Origin: Candidatus Jidaibacter sp.
Lineage (GTDB): Bacteria; Pseudomonadota; Alphaproteobacteria; Rickettsiales; Midichloriaceae
DNA: 37,804 bases
Assembly (NCBI GenBank): GCA_021299995.1
Contig: JAJTIA010000087.1
Coordinates: 1 to 37,804, forward strand
Reading direction: 5' to 3'
The translations under genes and the position numbers were made by a program. Positions 8,393 through 16,710 of this stretch are shown here, one piece after another; the first letter of the stretch is position 1, and each line of letters begins with the position of its first letter. Below the pieces are notes generated by a model. The model did no database searches. It saw only the letters and a list, made by a program, of their open reading frames with translations, and was not told where the DNA came from.

Positions 8393-9539
8393 ATGTCTAC
8401 ATTTAAAATTACTCTCACTACTGGATTAGCTATGTTTGATATGTTTTTCGGTTCTGGCAATCTAGTTTTCCATTTAAAAATCGGAATGCAATCAGGTAAC
8501 CAGTACATGCTTGCTAGTATTGGCCTCATTCTCACAGGTATAATGGTACCATTTTTAGGGTTATTTAACATGATACTTTACCAAGGCAATAAAGATCAAT
8601 ACTTTGGGCTGCTTGGCAGATATGGCCCGTTTACTTTAAGCCTACTCATGTTATCTTTTAGGACCATTTGGCGTAGTACCACGGTGTATTATAGTAGCCT
8701 ATGGAGGAATAAGCCTGCTGCATCCAGATATAAGCTTCCCTATTTTTAGTATGATATTCTCAATCGCCATTATTATCGCAATATGGCAACGAAATAAATT
8801 TATTCCAATTATCGGTAAGTTTCTCGGACCCTTTAAAATTATCGGTATAATCTCAATCATCATTGCAGCGATCTATCAATCTCCGAAGCTGATAGAGATC
8901 TCTATAGAACACCAAAATCCAATAGTATTAGGGTTAGTTGAAGGCTATCAAACAATGGACTTGCTAGCAGCTTTTTTCTTTTCTATCACTATAATAGAAT
9001 ATTTAAGAAGTGTTTCATCTAGTAAAGAAGAGGCTATAAAAATCAGCCTTTATTCTAGTATAATAGGAGCTTAATTAATTGGTATAATCTATATTGGCTT
9101 CGTTATTTTAGGTGCATACTATGCGCCTTACTTATCTAAGGTAGAGCGAGAACAATATTTAGCAACAATAGCTAATCTAACTTTAGGCAAATACGCAATA
9201 TTAATACTAGCAATTACTATGTTTTTGGCATGCCTAACTACAGCAGCTAGCTTAAGTAGATTGTTTGCAGAGTTTTTACAGAAAGATATTGCTCACAGCA
9301 AAATAAGCTGGAATACTTCAATATTGATCACAACTATAATTAGTTATTTAGTATCGCTCACAGGCTTTACAACAATTTCTAAGGCACTTGGTCTAGTATT
9401 AGAATATATTTACCCAGGACTTATTATACTAGCTATAGCATCAATCCTACACAAGTACTCAAAGTTTAAATCCACTAAAGAGTCCTTTTGGATATCAATT
9501 ATTATAGCGATTACTTGCAAGGCTTTATTAATAAATTAG
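8393..9539 (+). pseudogene. brnQ: Branched-chain amino acid permease (BrnQ/LIVCS family), broken
   Basis: Three consecutive open segments join into one protein of about 380 residues, the normal length for BrnQ. The first (8393 to about 8659) has the family motif FFGSGNLVFHLKIG. Restoring one base in the TTTT run at 8656-8659 continues it as LSLGPFGVVPRCIIVAYGG, the conserved second motif. That frame then runs to an in-frame TAA at 9072-9074 and resumes at once with LIGIIYIGFVILGAYYA to the natural stop at 9539. The intact protein would be a Na+/H+-coupled importer of Leu, Ile and Val with 12 membrane segments. With both a frameshift and a nonsense codon it is very probably non-functional, unless either is a sequence error. 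The rest is well preserved, so the loss looks recent. Confidence 0.88.
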
Positions 9540-9681
9540 GTGTATAGATCTATTTTGCACTCATATAATATTATAATTTGCACACAAGTATTATCAAAGT
9601 CTACCCTTGCAACTTGATCTCTAAAGCGTGTAAGGGCAGTCATATTGTGCATGACTGCAACTTATTAACTTGCAAACACCA

Positions 9682-10182
9682 TCAAAAAGAAAATGGAATT
9701 GAATATGTTACTAGTAAATTCTCAGCGCCTGGATTCTTTTTATATATACTAGCGTTTGAAATATGGCTATAAGACACACCTATTCTGTGATTATTCGGTA
9801 GAATGCCACCAACTTCTATAGATGATAAAAACTCAATAGTACCACCCAAATTTTTACCATTACCACGTGAATATAACCCTGCTGCAATGCCTGGCGCTAC
9901 ATAGAGCATATCATTTATTGCAAAATCTAGATTAAAGCCTGCATATCCGTATACAGATCCCTTTGCTGTAACAAATCCTCCAACTTTTGGAGAAATATAT
10001 TGATAGTATTTAGGCAATCTAAGCTCCAAGCCACCCATACCTTTTCTATATCTTGGATCAGAAGTCTCGAATAATCCGCCATATGCTGTAACGTATGAAG
10101 TATTCTTATTATCTGCAAAACACAAATTAACATTCGATGCACATATCACAGCCACGCACAAAGACAAACCAAGCTTTTTCAT
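9682..10182 (-). CDS. pagL: PagL-type lipid A 3-O-deacylase (acyloxyacyl hydrolase)
   Basis: With the ATG at 10182 the protein has 166 residues and a clean signal peptide (KKLGLSLCVAVICASNVNLCFA). A longer version from a TTG at 10239 would spoil the signal, so I prefer the internal ATG. The body alternates like a small outer-membrane beta-barrel and ends in Phe (IPFSF), as barrel proteins do. The catalytic signature SHISNASIYKKNPGAE is present; H130, S132 and E144 have the same +2/+12 spacing as H126, S128 and E140 of Pseudomonas aeruginosa PagL. PagL removes the 3-linked acyl chain from lipid A in the outer membrane, lowering TLR4 stimulation. It is divergent from flgI and convergent with the brnQ remnant. 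Confidence 0.85.
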   Translation of the reverse strand: MKKLGLSLCVAVICASNVNLCFADNKNTSYVTAYGGLFETSDPRYRKGMGGLELRLPKYYQYISPKVGGFVTAKGSVYGYAGFNLDFAINDMLYVAPGIAAGLYSRGNGKNLGGTIEFLSSIEVGGILPNNHRIGVSYSHISNASIYKKNPGAENLLVTYSIPFSF

Positions 10183-10297
10183 TACAAAACCACGCATTAA
10201 ATACATAGGATAACTTATAGCAACAAGATGTTTTTTCAACGATTATTTCTTCAACTTTCTAATTAACAAAATAAGATTTTTCTGCACCCATCAAAAA

Positions 10298-10314
10298 TTT
10301 GCACAGATATTGCT
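10298..10314 (+). promoter_or_regulatory. Sigma-54-like -24/-12 element upstream of flgI
   Basis: TTTGCACAGATATTGCT matches the sigma-54 consensus YTGGCACGRNNNTTGCW with the exact spacing. The -12 half TTGCT is perfect. The -24 half reads TTGCAC, with T for the first G of the conserved GG. The expected start near 10325 lies about 20 bases ahead of the flgI ATG at 10346. Sigma-54 drives flagellar genes in many bacteria. A single match with a substitution in the key dinucleotide is suggestive only, and neither rpoN nor an activator gene is in view. Confidence 0.4.
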
Positions 10315-10345
10315 AATATGTTCTACTTAATTGCTTTTATATACG

Positions 10346-11416
10346 ATGTTATTACGCGCCACCATATTGTTTCTACTGATATTGCCTTGCATCAATTATG
10401 CTTTGGCAGACTCTAGAATTAAGGATATCGTGTATTTTGAGGGGATCAGGGAAAATGTTTTAGTAGGATACGGCTTGGTTGTGGGTCTGAATGGCTCTGG
10501 CGATAATTTGAAAAACTCTGCATTTACTGAAAAAGGATTAACAGACTTTTTGGAAAGGCTTGGTGTAAACACACGCGGCGCCAACCTTAAAACAAAAAAT
10601 ATCGCAGCTGTAATGATCACAGCAACCTTACCTCCATTTGGCAGAACCGGCTCTAGAATGAGTGTTGATATAAGCACTATTGGAGATGCAAAGAGCCTCA
10701 AAGGCGGGACATTGCTTGCAACACCATTGTTAGGGGCGGATGGTGAAGTATACGCAGTAGCTCAAGGCCCAGTAAGCATAGGCAGTAAGCCATCTGATGA
10801 CAATGACAAGCCAGATACAATGAGCCCAACAGCAGGCTTTATAAACAATGGTGCTATAATCGAGCGTGAAATAAATTTCGATTTATCATCTCTCAAGGAG
10901 TTAAACCTCGCATTAAAAAACCCAGATATCACAACTGCACGCTCAATAGAAACTGCTATAAATTCTGCAATACGCGAGAAAATCGCGTTTGCAAAAGATC
11001 CTGGCACTATAGAAATTAAGGTGCCAGATAGGTATGGCAAAAACGTGATGGGTTTATTATCCGACATTGAAGGAATAAACATATACCCAGACAATATCGC
11101 GAGAATCGTGATAGATGAAGCAACTGGTACTATAGTGATAGGAGATAAAGTATCGATTTCTAAAGTAGCCGTGGCGCAAGGCAATCTAGTAGTAAAGGTA
11201 GACCCAGAAGCTGATTTCTTATTCGAGATAGGAGCTACTAAAAAATCAGTCACTTCTCCTAGAGGCTCAGAAATTGCTCTCTTAAAAGAGACAACAGAAC
11301 TGAATGATGTGGTACAGGGCCTAAACAGTTTAGGAGTAAAACCAAAAGATTTGGTCGCTATATTAAAAACAATCAAACAAGCAGGCGCTCTACATGCAGA
11401 AATTGTTACAAAATAG
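10346..11416 (+). CDS. flgI: Flagellar P-ring protein FlgI
   Basis: 356 residues from the ATG at 10346; an upstream in-frame TTG at 10331 is less likely. A Sec signal peptide ends at YALA and is followed by DSRIKDIVYFEGIRENVLVGYGLVVGLNGSGD, the classic FlgI N-terminus (here quoted in part: RIKDI, GYGLVVGLNGSGD). Later blocks include GTLLATPLLGADGEVYAVAQGP, GAIIEREI and the C-terminal LNSLGVKPKDLVAILKTIKQAGALHAE, all typical. FlgI forms the periplasmic bushing around the rod at the peptidoglycan layer. It opens the flagellar operon, and its last 23 bases overlap the rod-binding gene. Confidence 0.96.
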   Translation: MLLRATILFLLILPCINYALADSRIKDIVYFEGIRENVLVGYGLVVGLNGSGDNLKNSAFTEKGLTDFLERLGVNTRGANLKTKNIAAVMITATLPPFGRTGSRMSVDISTIGDAKSLKGGTLLATPLLGADGEVYAVAQGPVSIGSKPSDDNDKPDTMSPTAGFINNGAIIEREINFDLSSLKELNLALKNPDITTARSIETAINSAIREKIAFAKDPGTIEIKVPDRYGKNVMGLLSDIEGINIYPDNIARIVIDEATGTIVIGDKVSISKVAVAQGNLVVKVDPEADFLFEIGATKKSVTSPRGSEIALLKETTELNDVVQGLNSLGVKPKDLVAILKTIKQAGALHAEIVTK

Positions 11417-11756
11417 CTTTGCGATTTTTTTATGTATCCTCGCACACAAAGCATACCCGCTTTCTTTAGATCAGCAAATCGAGATGCGTGAAAAGCAAAT
11501 ACGGGAGTTGGCTACAGATTATGAATCTATAATGATATATCAGTATTATAAATCTGCCTTTGACAGCATACCGGTAGACCCATTATCAGGTGGTGGTGAC
11601 GCTGAAAAGATATATCGAGATATGTTGCTACAAGAATATGGCAAGATTATAGCAAAAAACGCAAAACTTGGTGTCGCAGACTCTTTGTACAAAGCAGCAT
11701 CTAAGAATGATTCTTTATTAATAGAGCTAAGAGGTAAAAAAAATGCAGGACAGTAA
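11394..11756 (+). CDS. flgJ: Flagellar rod-binding protein (FlgJ N-terminal type)
   Basis: A 120-residue protein with the rod-binding domain only: ATDYESIMIYQYYKSAF, DPLSGGGDAEKIYRDMLLQEYGK and KLGVADSLYKAA match the FlgJ N-terminal domain. The C-terminal peptidoglycan hydrolase domain of enterobacterial FlgJ is absent, as is usual in alphaproteobacteria. Unusually, the N-terminus (QKLLQNSFAIFLCILAHKAYP) looks like a Sec signal peptide, whereas FlgJ is normally exported by the flagellar type III apparatus. The gene overlaps flgI by 23 bases and the next gene by 14, indicating strong translational coupling. Confidence 0.85.
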   Translation: MQKLLQNSFAIFLCILAHKAYPLSLDQQIEMREKQIRELATDYESIMIYQYYKSAFDSIPVDPLSGGGDAEKIYRDMLLQEYGKIIAKNAKLGVADSLYKAASKNDSLLIELRGKKNAGQ

Positions 11757-12180
11757 TTTTGATCCTATCAATTTAAAAAATACAATGCTCGAGCTGATCG
11801 AGATTCTTACACTTGAGATCTCATTAATAAAGTCTGGATCTAAGCTTACAGAAGTGGATCTTCAACAGAAGGAAACTTTAGCTCAGAGTGCGTTATTACA
11901 GAATAATTTACTCACTGCAGACCCAAAGATCCGTGAAAATATAAATGACGCTTTGAAAAATGAGTTACGAGAATTGGCACGAGAATTGCAGAATGTAGCA
12001 AGCCTCAATACTCAGGTTTTACATGGAGCACTTATATTCAGCACAGAGGTGATAAATCTAGTGAATGAATATATAGCAAAGCACTATGAGAAAGCTCGTG
12101 TATATGACAGCTTTGGTAGAAACAAAGGAGCTTATTTAAAAAAGATGCCTTTTTCTATCAGCATAAATGATAACATATAG
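11743..12180 (+). CDS. FlgN-like flagellar export chaperone
   Basis: A 145-residue, largely alpha-helical and acidic protein, with long heptad-like stretches (LKNTMLELIEILTLEISLIK, NELRELARELQNVASLNTQ). Length, helical content and position directly before flgK fit FlgN, the chaperone that escorts FlgK and FlgL to the export gate. The sequence itself is not strongly diagnostic, so the call rests largely on position. It starts 14 bases inside the preceding gene and ends 12 bases before flgK. Confidence 0.55.
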   Translation: MQDSNFDPINLKNTMLELIEILTLEISLIKSGSKLTEVDLQQKETLAQSALLQNNLLTADPKIRENINDALKNELRELARELQNVASLNTQVLHGALIFSTEVINLVNEYIAKHYEKARVYDSFGRNKGAYLKKMPFSISINDNI

Positions 12181-12192
12181 GATATAAAGCAT

Positions 12193-14619
12193 ATGTCAGG
12201 AAGCTTAGGTGCAGTATACACTTCCTCTCTTAGCTCGATGGATCGAAGCAAAAAGGAGTTTGCTGTAGCGTCCCATAATATAGCTAATGCCAGCAATAAA
12301 GATGCTTCTAAAATCAATTTAAATAGCACAACAAGGGTAATAGCAGGGTTGCCACAAGGTGTAGATATAGCATCTGTTTCTATATTCATGGACGAATCTT
12401 TAGAAAATTCTCTACTCGACAAAATATCCAAAGATTCGTACAACTCCACAATTAAAAGCCTATACACACAAGCAACCACATACTTTGGGGACCCAAATGA
12501 TCAAAGTGGACTTGATGTAAAGGTCACAAATTTATTTTCTTCAATAGAAGAATTATCTAGGAATCCAAGCTCTTCTTCATTAAAATTGATGGCCGTGGAG
12601 AGTGCAGCAAGCCTATCAGATACGGTTTCTGAAATTGCATCTAACCTACAAAAACTAAGACTCAACATAGATTATAAACTAGGCACTTCAATAGATGAAT
12701 TAAATTCAAAGCTAGATTATACATATAATACAGCAGTTACAATGCATGCAATGCCCAAAGGCACATTGGAGGTGGTAGATGCACAAGATAAGCTTAGAGC
12801 AGCCTTCGAAGGCATAGCTGAATATTTTTCTCTATACAGATATCAAGAAAATAATGGCTCATATAAGCTTTTCACAACGCAGGGAGATACTTTGATGGGT
12901 GACATAAAATTTTTCCTCAAGTATGAGCCACTTGCTTCTGTTGATTCTTTAATAAACGACATAGCATTCAACCCTATCAAAGTGAGTGCCGTTGATGGAA
13001 ACAATATTGATACAAATATTAACCAAATTATATTACCTGGTGGCAAAACCGGTGAAATACCAATCAAATACGATACGGGCTCAATAGGTGCACTCCTAAA
13101 AATGCGCGATGTAGAGATACCAAAACTTCTAGATCAGCTTGATTTGTTTGCGCATTCTTTAAAAGAACAAATGAACTTAGTACATAACGAAGGCAATGGA
13201 TACCCACCTCCTACCGTACTCACTGGGTCTCGCGCTATTAAATCAGATGCTGCACTCGGATTTACAGGGAATTTTAGACTTGCTGTGGTAGACGACAATG
13301 GGAACCCTTATTCAAATATCGATGCTTTGACTCTAGACCTCTCTAAGCTTGATTCTGGTGGTGGCGCTGGACATGCAAATTTTGAATCTATAATGCAAGA
13401 GATCAATTACCATTTTGGCAATAAAATGTGTATAGATAAAAGCATATCGCTTGGCAATTTGAGTGATATTCGCCTTGCTTCTTTATCAAAGAATATTTCA
13501 GCATCGGGCCTATTGAATCTAGACTTTGAGTTAGATAATAAATCTAATACTGGCACAACTTTTAATATAGTATCAGTGACAGCAACAGATGCTCTAGCTA
13601 ACAATATCCTAGGATCTTTCAACAACACATCCACCTCTGTATCGCCAGGACTCACATCGCGTACTGGTGCAAGCGGTCCTTCCATATCTCTTAATCTACC
13701 TGCATCGATAGATTACCCTTTTACAATTGATGCACAAGTTCAGGTAAATGATGGCACTACAAGCTATATATCAACATTACGGTATATCATTAATTCACCG
13801 CAATCAAACCCAATCAATGGCTTTTTGGATCAAAGATTTGCTGTTTCTTCAAAAGTGAATGTTATAGATCCTGGCATTATCAATAACCCCTCCCTTACAG
13901 CACCCGTTATATCTGCTTACATGGTAGATGACAGTGGCTCAACAATCGCTGCAAACTCTGGAGTCGAAGGCTTTTTAAAGATTCAATCTGGAAGTAAATC
14001 ATATCACCTAGCGATAGACAGTCTAGATAGCAAACACAATGGAGATGCTCCAACTAATCAGCTAGCGACAGGGCTCAAATTCTCCGCATTTTTTGGACTA
14101 AATGATTTATTCGTAAGAACAGATTCAGGATTAAACAGCTTAAATGCAAAAAATGCTGCCTATTTTATGGGGATACGAGATGATATTAAAGACAATCCAA
14201 GTCATTTAAGTAAGGCCAATCTATCGCAGGTTAACAATTTCACAGATCCAACTCAAGCAATATACCAGTACGAACTCACTGATGGTAATAACAATGTGCT
14301 TGAGAAATTCTTAGACCTAGCACGATCCAATGTGTTTTTTGTTTCTGCAGGTGGACTATCATCAACAGAAGTCACTTTATCGCAATATGCTTCGAATATT
14401 ATAGGTTTCGCTGCAACGCAAAATTACTCTGTAAATTTTTTAGCAGAGCAGTCCAGTAGTGTACGCAATGCTCTACAGGATAAATTGCAGAATTTACGAG
14501 GCGTTGATATAAACGAGGAGATGGTCAACATGATAATATTTCAGCAATCCTTCGCAGCTTCTGCAAAGGCGATTCAGACAGCGAATCGCATATATGACAT
14601 TCTATTTGAGGCATTTTGA
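12193..14619 (+). CDS. flgK: Flagellar hook-associated protein 1 FlgK
   Basis: 808 residues, longer than the roughly 550 of E. coli FlgK. The N-terminus has the rod/hook signature (GAVYTSSLSSMDRSKKEF and ASHNIANASN) and the C-terminus has GVDINEEMVNMIIFQQSFAASAKAIQTANRIYDILF in the standard FlgK form. The extra length lies in the middle (about residues 350-650), which is Ser/Thr/Asn-rich and would form the variable surface-exposed domains. FlgK is the first junction protein between hook and filament. Its TGA overlaps the flgL ATG (TGATG), so the pair is coupled. Confidence 0.94.
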   Translation: MSGSLGAVYTSSLSSMDRSKKEFAVASHNIANASNKDASKINLNSTTRVIAGLPQGVDIASVSIFMDESLENSLLDKISKDSYNSTIKSLYTQATTYFGDPNDQSGLDVKVTNLFSSIEELSRNPSSSSLKLMAVESAASLSDTVSEIASNLQKLRLNIDYKLGTSIDELNSKLDYTYNTAVTMHAMPKGTLEVVDAQDKLRAAFEGIAEYFSLYRYQENNGSYKLFTTQGDTLMGDIKFFLKYEPLASVDSLINDIAFNPIKVSAVDGNNIDTNINQIILPGGKTGEIPIKYDTGSIGALLKMRDVEIPKLLDQLDLFAHSLKEQMNLVHNEGNGYPPPTVLTGSRAIKSDAALGFTGNFRLAVVDDNGNPYSNIDALTLDLSKLDSGGGAGHANFESIMQEINYHFGNKMCIDKSISLGNLSDIRLASLSKNISASGLLNLDFELDNKSNTGTTFNIVSVTATDALANNILGSFNNTSTSVSPGLTSRTGASGPSISLNLPASIDYPFTIDAQVQVNDGTTSYISTLRYIINSPQSNPINGFLDQRFAVSSKVNVIDPGIINNPSLTAPVISAYMVDDSGSTIAANSGVEGFLKIQSGSKSYHLAIDSLDSKHNGDAPTNQLATGLKFSAFFGLNDLFVRTDSGLNSLNAKNAAYFMGIRDDIKDNPSHLSKANLSQVNNFTDPTQAIYQYELTDGNNNVLEKFLDLARSNVFFVSAGGLSSTEVTLSQYASNIIGFAATQNYSVNFLAEQSSSVRNALQDKLQNLRGVDINEEMVNMIIFQQSFAASAKAIQTANRIYDILFEAF

Positions 14620-15524
14620 TGGAAATAGACGCACGCACATCCTTTAACTACATTAATCAAAAAGCTCTAAGCTCTATGCAGTCTTCTAAGAGCAGTATCA
14701 CAACACTTGCCAAGCAGATTACAAGTGGCAAGTACGCAGATACATATACAGATTTAGTAGAAAAAACACCGGTGGAATCTTTACTGAATATGAAGCAGAT
14801 ACATACCTCTTTAAATCTACGCAATAAAAGCAATAAGCTGCTTTCTGGCAAAGTGAGTGAAATTGAAAACGCACTCAGGCATTTATCTGAAGATATTATC
14901 AAAGATTCTACAACACTGTGCATGCATGCAAAAGATCCAGCAACAGGTCCATCTCTTGATATTTTATCTTTAAGCCGCAATAAGCTTGAGCAAATCAGAG
15001 GCGTGTTAAATGCATCATTCAATGGAGAAAAGCTATTTGCAGGATCCAAAATAAAAGTTACAGATGTAGTTGGAGATATAGCACTTTTCAGCAATATAGT
15101 TTCAGGTAAAATTACAGCAAATTATTACAACGGAGATACTGATAAATTTAGCGCCAAAATCTCTGATACACATACTTTACAATATGGTGTCACCGCTGAT
15201 AACCCTGCATTTACAAACTTAATTGCTGCACATCACTACATGATCAACAATGATTTTGATAATGCTATCACAGCTCTTCATACAGCAAAGCAAGATCTAG
15301 GAGACTTGGTTGCAAAGATTGGTGAACACTCTAAAGCTATATCGCAACAAGTTTCTAATGACGATTCAAACTTGCTCAGGCTATCTGAATCTGTAACAAA
15401 TATAGAAGATGTAGATGTGACAGAGCTTATGCCCCAACTAGCTATGCTAGAAGTGCAGCTGAAAGCATCTTTTATGCTTACCACTCAGCTCAGCGATTTA
15501 TCATTAGTAAACTTCTTAAGATAG
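14619..15524 (+). CDS. flgL: Flagellar hook-associated protein 3 FlgL
   Basis: 301 residues from the ATG at 14619, which overlaps the flgK stop. The N-terminal helical region (SSMQSSKSSITTLAKQITSGKYADTY in part) and the C-terminal helix (VTNIEDVDVTELMPQLAMLEVQLKASFMLTTQLSDLSLVNFL in part) pair as in FlgL and flagellin. Size and position after flgK fix the identity. It forms the second junction layer onto which flagellin assembles. No flagellin gene is in the window. Confidence 0.92.
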   Translation: MEIDARTSFNYINQKALSSMQSSKSSITTLAKQITSGKYADTYTDLVEKTPVESLLNMKQIHTSLNLRNKSNKLLSGKVSEIENALRHLSEDIIKDSTTLCMHAKDPATGPSLDILSLSRNKLEQIRGVLNASFNGEKLFAGSKIKVTDVVGDIALFSNIVSGKITANYYNGDTDKFSAKISDTHTLQYGVTADNPAFTNLIAAHHYMINNDFDNAITALHTAKQDLGDLVAKIGEHSKAISQQVSNDDSNLLRLSESVTNIEDVDVTELMPQLAMLEVQLKASFMLTTQLSDLSLVNFLR

Positions 15525-15531
15525 GTATTTT

Positions 15532-15993
15532 ATGTACAACAAAAATGATGATACAAACTTCACTACCATTACCAATCAATTTGGTTCAATGAAGGTGTAT
15601 GCCAATAAAATTATCCAAATGCCGACTGGTCTCATCGGTATATCCCATGCGAATCATTTTATTTTAGAACCATGTCAAATACAGAAGTTTAAAAACTTTT
15701 ACGTTCTACAATCTACAGAGTTCCAAGATCTAGCTTTATTGATGCAGCCTATTGTTGTGGAGTCAGAAAAATATCATGTCAAAAAAGATTTACTAGACGT
15801 AATACAACACATAGGAATGGTTGCTGAAAACACATTAGTAATGGTTGTTGTCGCTGTAAAGCAAGATGGTGATAAAAAATCACTTACAGTCAATGCGCGT
15901 GCCCCTATCTTCATAGATACCGTGAATCAAGCAGGTGCTCAGTTTGTATTACCAAACCAAGAATATGAGATACAAAAAGCCTTAGAAGATTAA
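15532..15993 (+). CDS. fliW: Flagellar assembly factor FliW
   Basis: 153 residues with the FliW pattern: an N-terminal strand ending in QMPTGLIGISHANHFIL, then FKNFYVLQSTEFQDLALLMQP, the central VVVAVKQDGDKKSLTVNARAPIFID and a C-terminal VLPNQEYEI. In Bacillus and Campylobacter FliW binds flagellin and sequesters the mRNA-binding repressor CsrA, coupling flagellin synthesis to export. It lies seven bases after flgL with an AGATAGG upstream. In most alphaproteobacteria this control is handled by FlaF and FlbT, so FliW here is less expected. No csrA is visible in the window. Confidence 0.87.
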   Translation: MYNKNDDTNFTTITNQFGSMKVYANKIIQMPTGLIGISHANHFILEPCQIQKFKNFYVLQSTEFQDLALLMQPIVVESEKYHVKKDLLDVIQHIGMVAENTLVMVVVAVKQDGDKKSLTVNARAPIFIDTVNQAGAQFVLPNQEYEIQKALED

Positions 15994-16042
15994 AAAGACC
16001 TAGATACATATAATCAACTCAAAATTTTAATTATATTTATGT

Positions 16043-16051
16043 TGATATAAT
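16043..16051 (+). promoter_or_regulatory. Extended -10 promoter of the coiled-coil gene/zapA unit
   Basis: TGATATAAT (TATAAT at 16046-16051 with an upstream TG) is a perfect extended -10 element in the 109-base gap after fliW. No good -35 is seen at 16-18 bases, as extended -10 promoters allow. The start would be near 16058, 45 bases before the ATG at 16103. Confidence 0.45.
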
Positions 16052-16102
16052 ACGATCTTTTTTATACTTTTACATTTAAAGGTAAAATTTGCTGCAGGAT
16101 AA

Positions 16103-16369
16103 ATGGACACAATCAATAAAAAATTACAATCATCGCTCGATAGATTAGAGAATGCTATAAAAAAAAGAATAACTTCGTTAGAATTAGAGAATACAGAACT
16201 TAGAGCAGAGATCATCAAACTAAAACAAGAACTAAAAAACACAAAAAAAGTTGATTTTCCTACAGCGCCTCAAGAACAAGAGCGTGTATTATCTGCCGAT
16301 GAAACAAAAGCCAGGCTAAAATCTGAAATACAGATGAGCTTAGGACAACTTAAGAAGATGGTAGTATAA
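16103..16369 (+). CDS. Small coiled-coil protein preceding zapA (DUF4164-like)
   Basis: An 88-residue protein, almost wholly a coiled coil in its first half (LQSSLDRLENAIKKRITSLE, then ENTELRAEIIKLKQELKNTK). Short coiled-coil genes of this kind, annotated as DUF4164, commonly precede zapA in alphaproteobacteria, which is the basis of the family suggestion. A division-related role with ZapA is inferred from position only. A CAGGATAA lies just ahead of the ATG. The stop codon touches the zapA ATG. Confidence 0.7.
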   Translation: MDTINKKLQSSLDRLENAIKKRITSLELENTELRAEIIKLKQELKNTKKVDFPTAPQEQERVLSADETKARLKSEIQMSLGQLKKMVV

Positions 16370-16693
16370 ATGTCACAAATAGAGATAACAGTTAGAGGCC
16401 TAGCACTCTCTTTAGAAGCTGAAGACGAAGGTAAAATCCTAGATCTTGCAGCTAAGTATAATTCAAGATTAGATGAGCTTGCAAAGCTTAACAAAAATTG
16501 TGGAGATCTAAAGTTGTCCATGATTGCGGGCTTGATAATGGAAGATACTATAGACTCCTTAAATCAAAAAGTACAAAACGCTTCAAACAACAACACTCAA
16601 GATATTGAAACAGTCAAAGTTTCATACAACGAGGCTATTTCTCAAATTGCCGATTACATAGATACTCTTGCGTACGCTGTAGAAAAGAGATAG
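16370..16693 (+). CDS. zapA: Cell division protein ZapA
   Basis: 107 residues. The N-terminal globular part (IEITVRGLALSLEAEDEGKILDLAAKYNSRLDEL in part) and the following helix (LSMIAGLIMEDTIDSL) match ZapA, and the C-terminal helix would form the dimeric coiled coil. ZapA cross-links FtsZ filaments at the Z ring. Coupled to the preceding coiled-coil gene with no intervening base. The 6S RNA follows 17 bases later, the same order as zapA-ssrS in many proteobacteria. Confidence 0.9.
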   Translation: MSQIEITVRGLALSLEAEDEGKILDLAAKYNSRLDELAKLNKNCGDLKLSMIAGLIMEDTIDSLNQKVQNASNNNTQDIETVKVSYNEAISQIADYIDTLAYAVEKR

Positions 16694-16710
16694 AATAGTC
16701 TTTGTAAGAC

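Noticed and set aside
8751-9539. Two separate short membrane protein genes (8751-9074 and 9219-9539)
   Set aside because: Both continue the same BrnQ protein begun at 8393; one base change and one stop codon explain the breaks.
9578-9772. Plus-strand 64-codon frame over the end of the pagL gene
   Set aside because: It overlaps the conserved PagL catalytic region on the other strand and shows no family resemblance or ribosome-binding site.
10762-11454. Long minus-strand frame (230 codons) over flgI
   Set aside because: It is the antisense shadow of the well-conserved flgI and lacks any recognisable motif.
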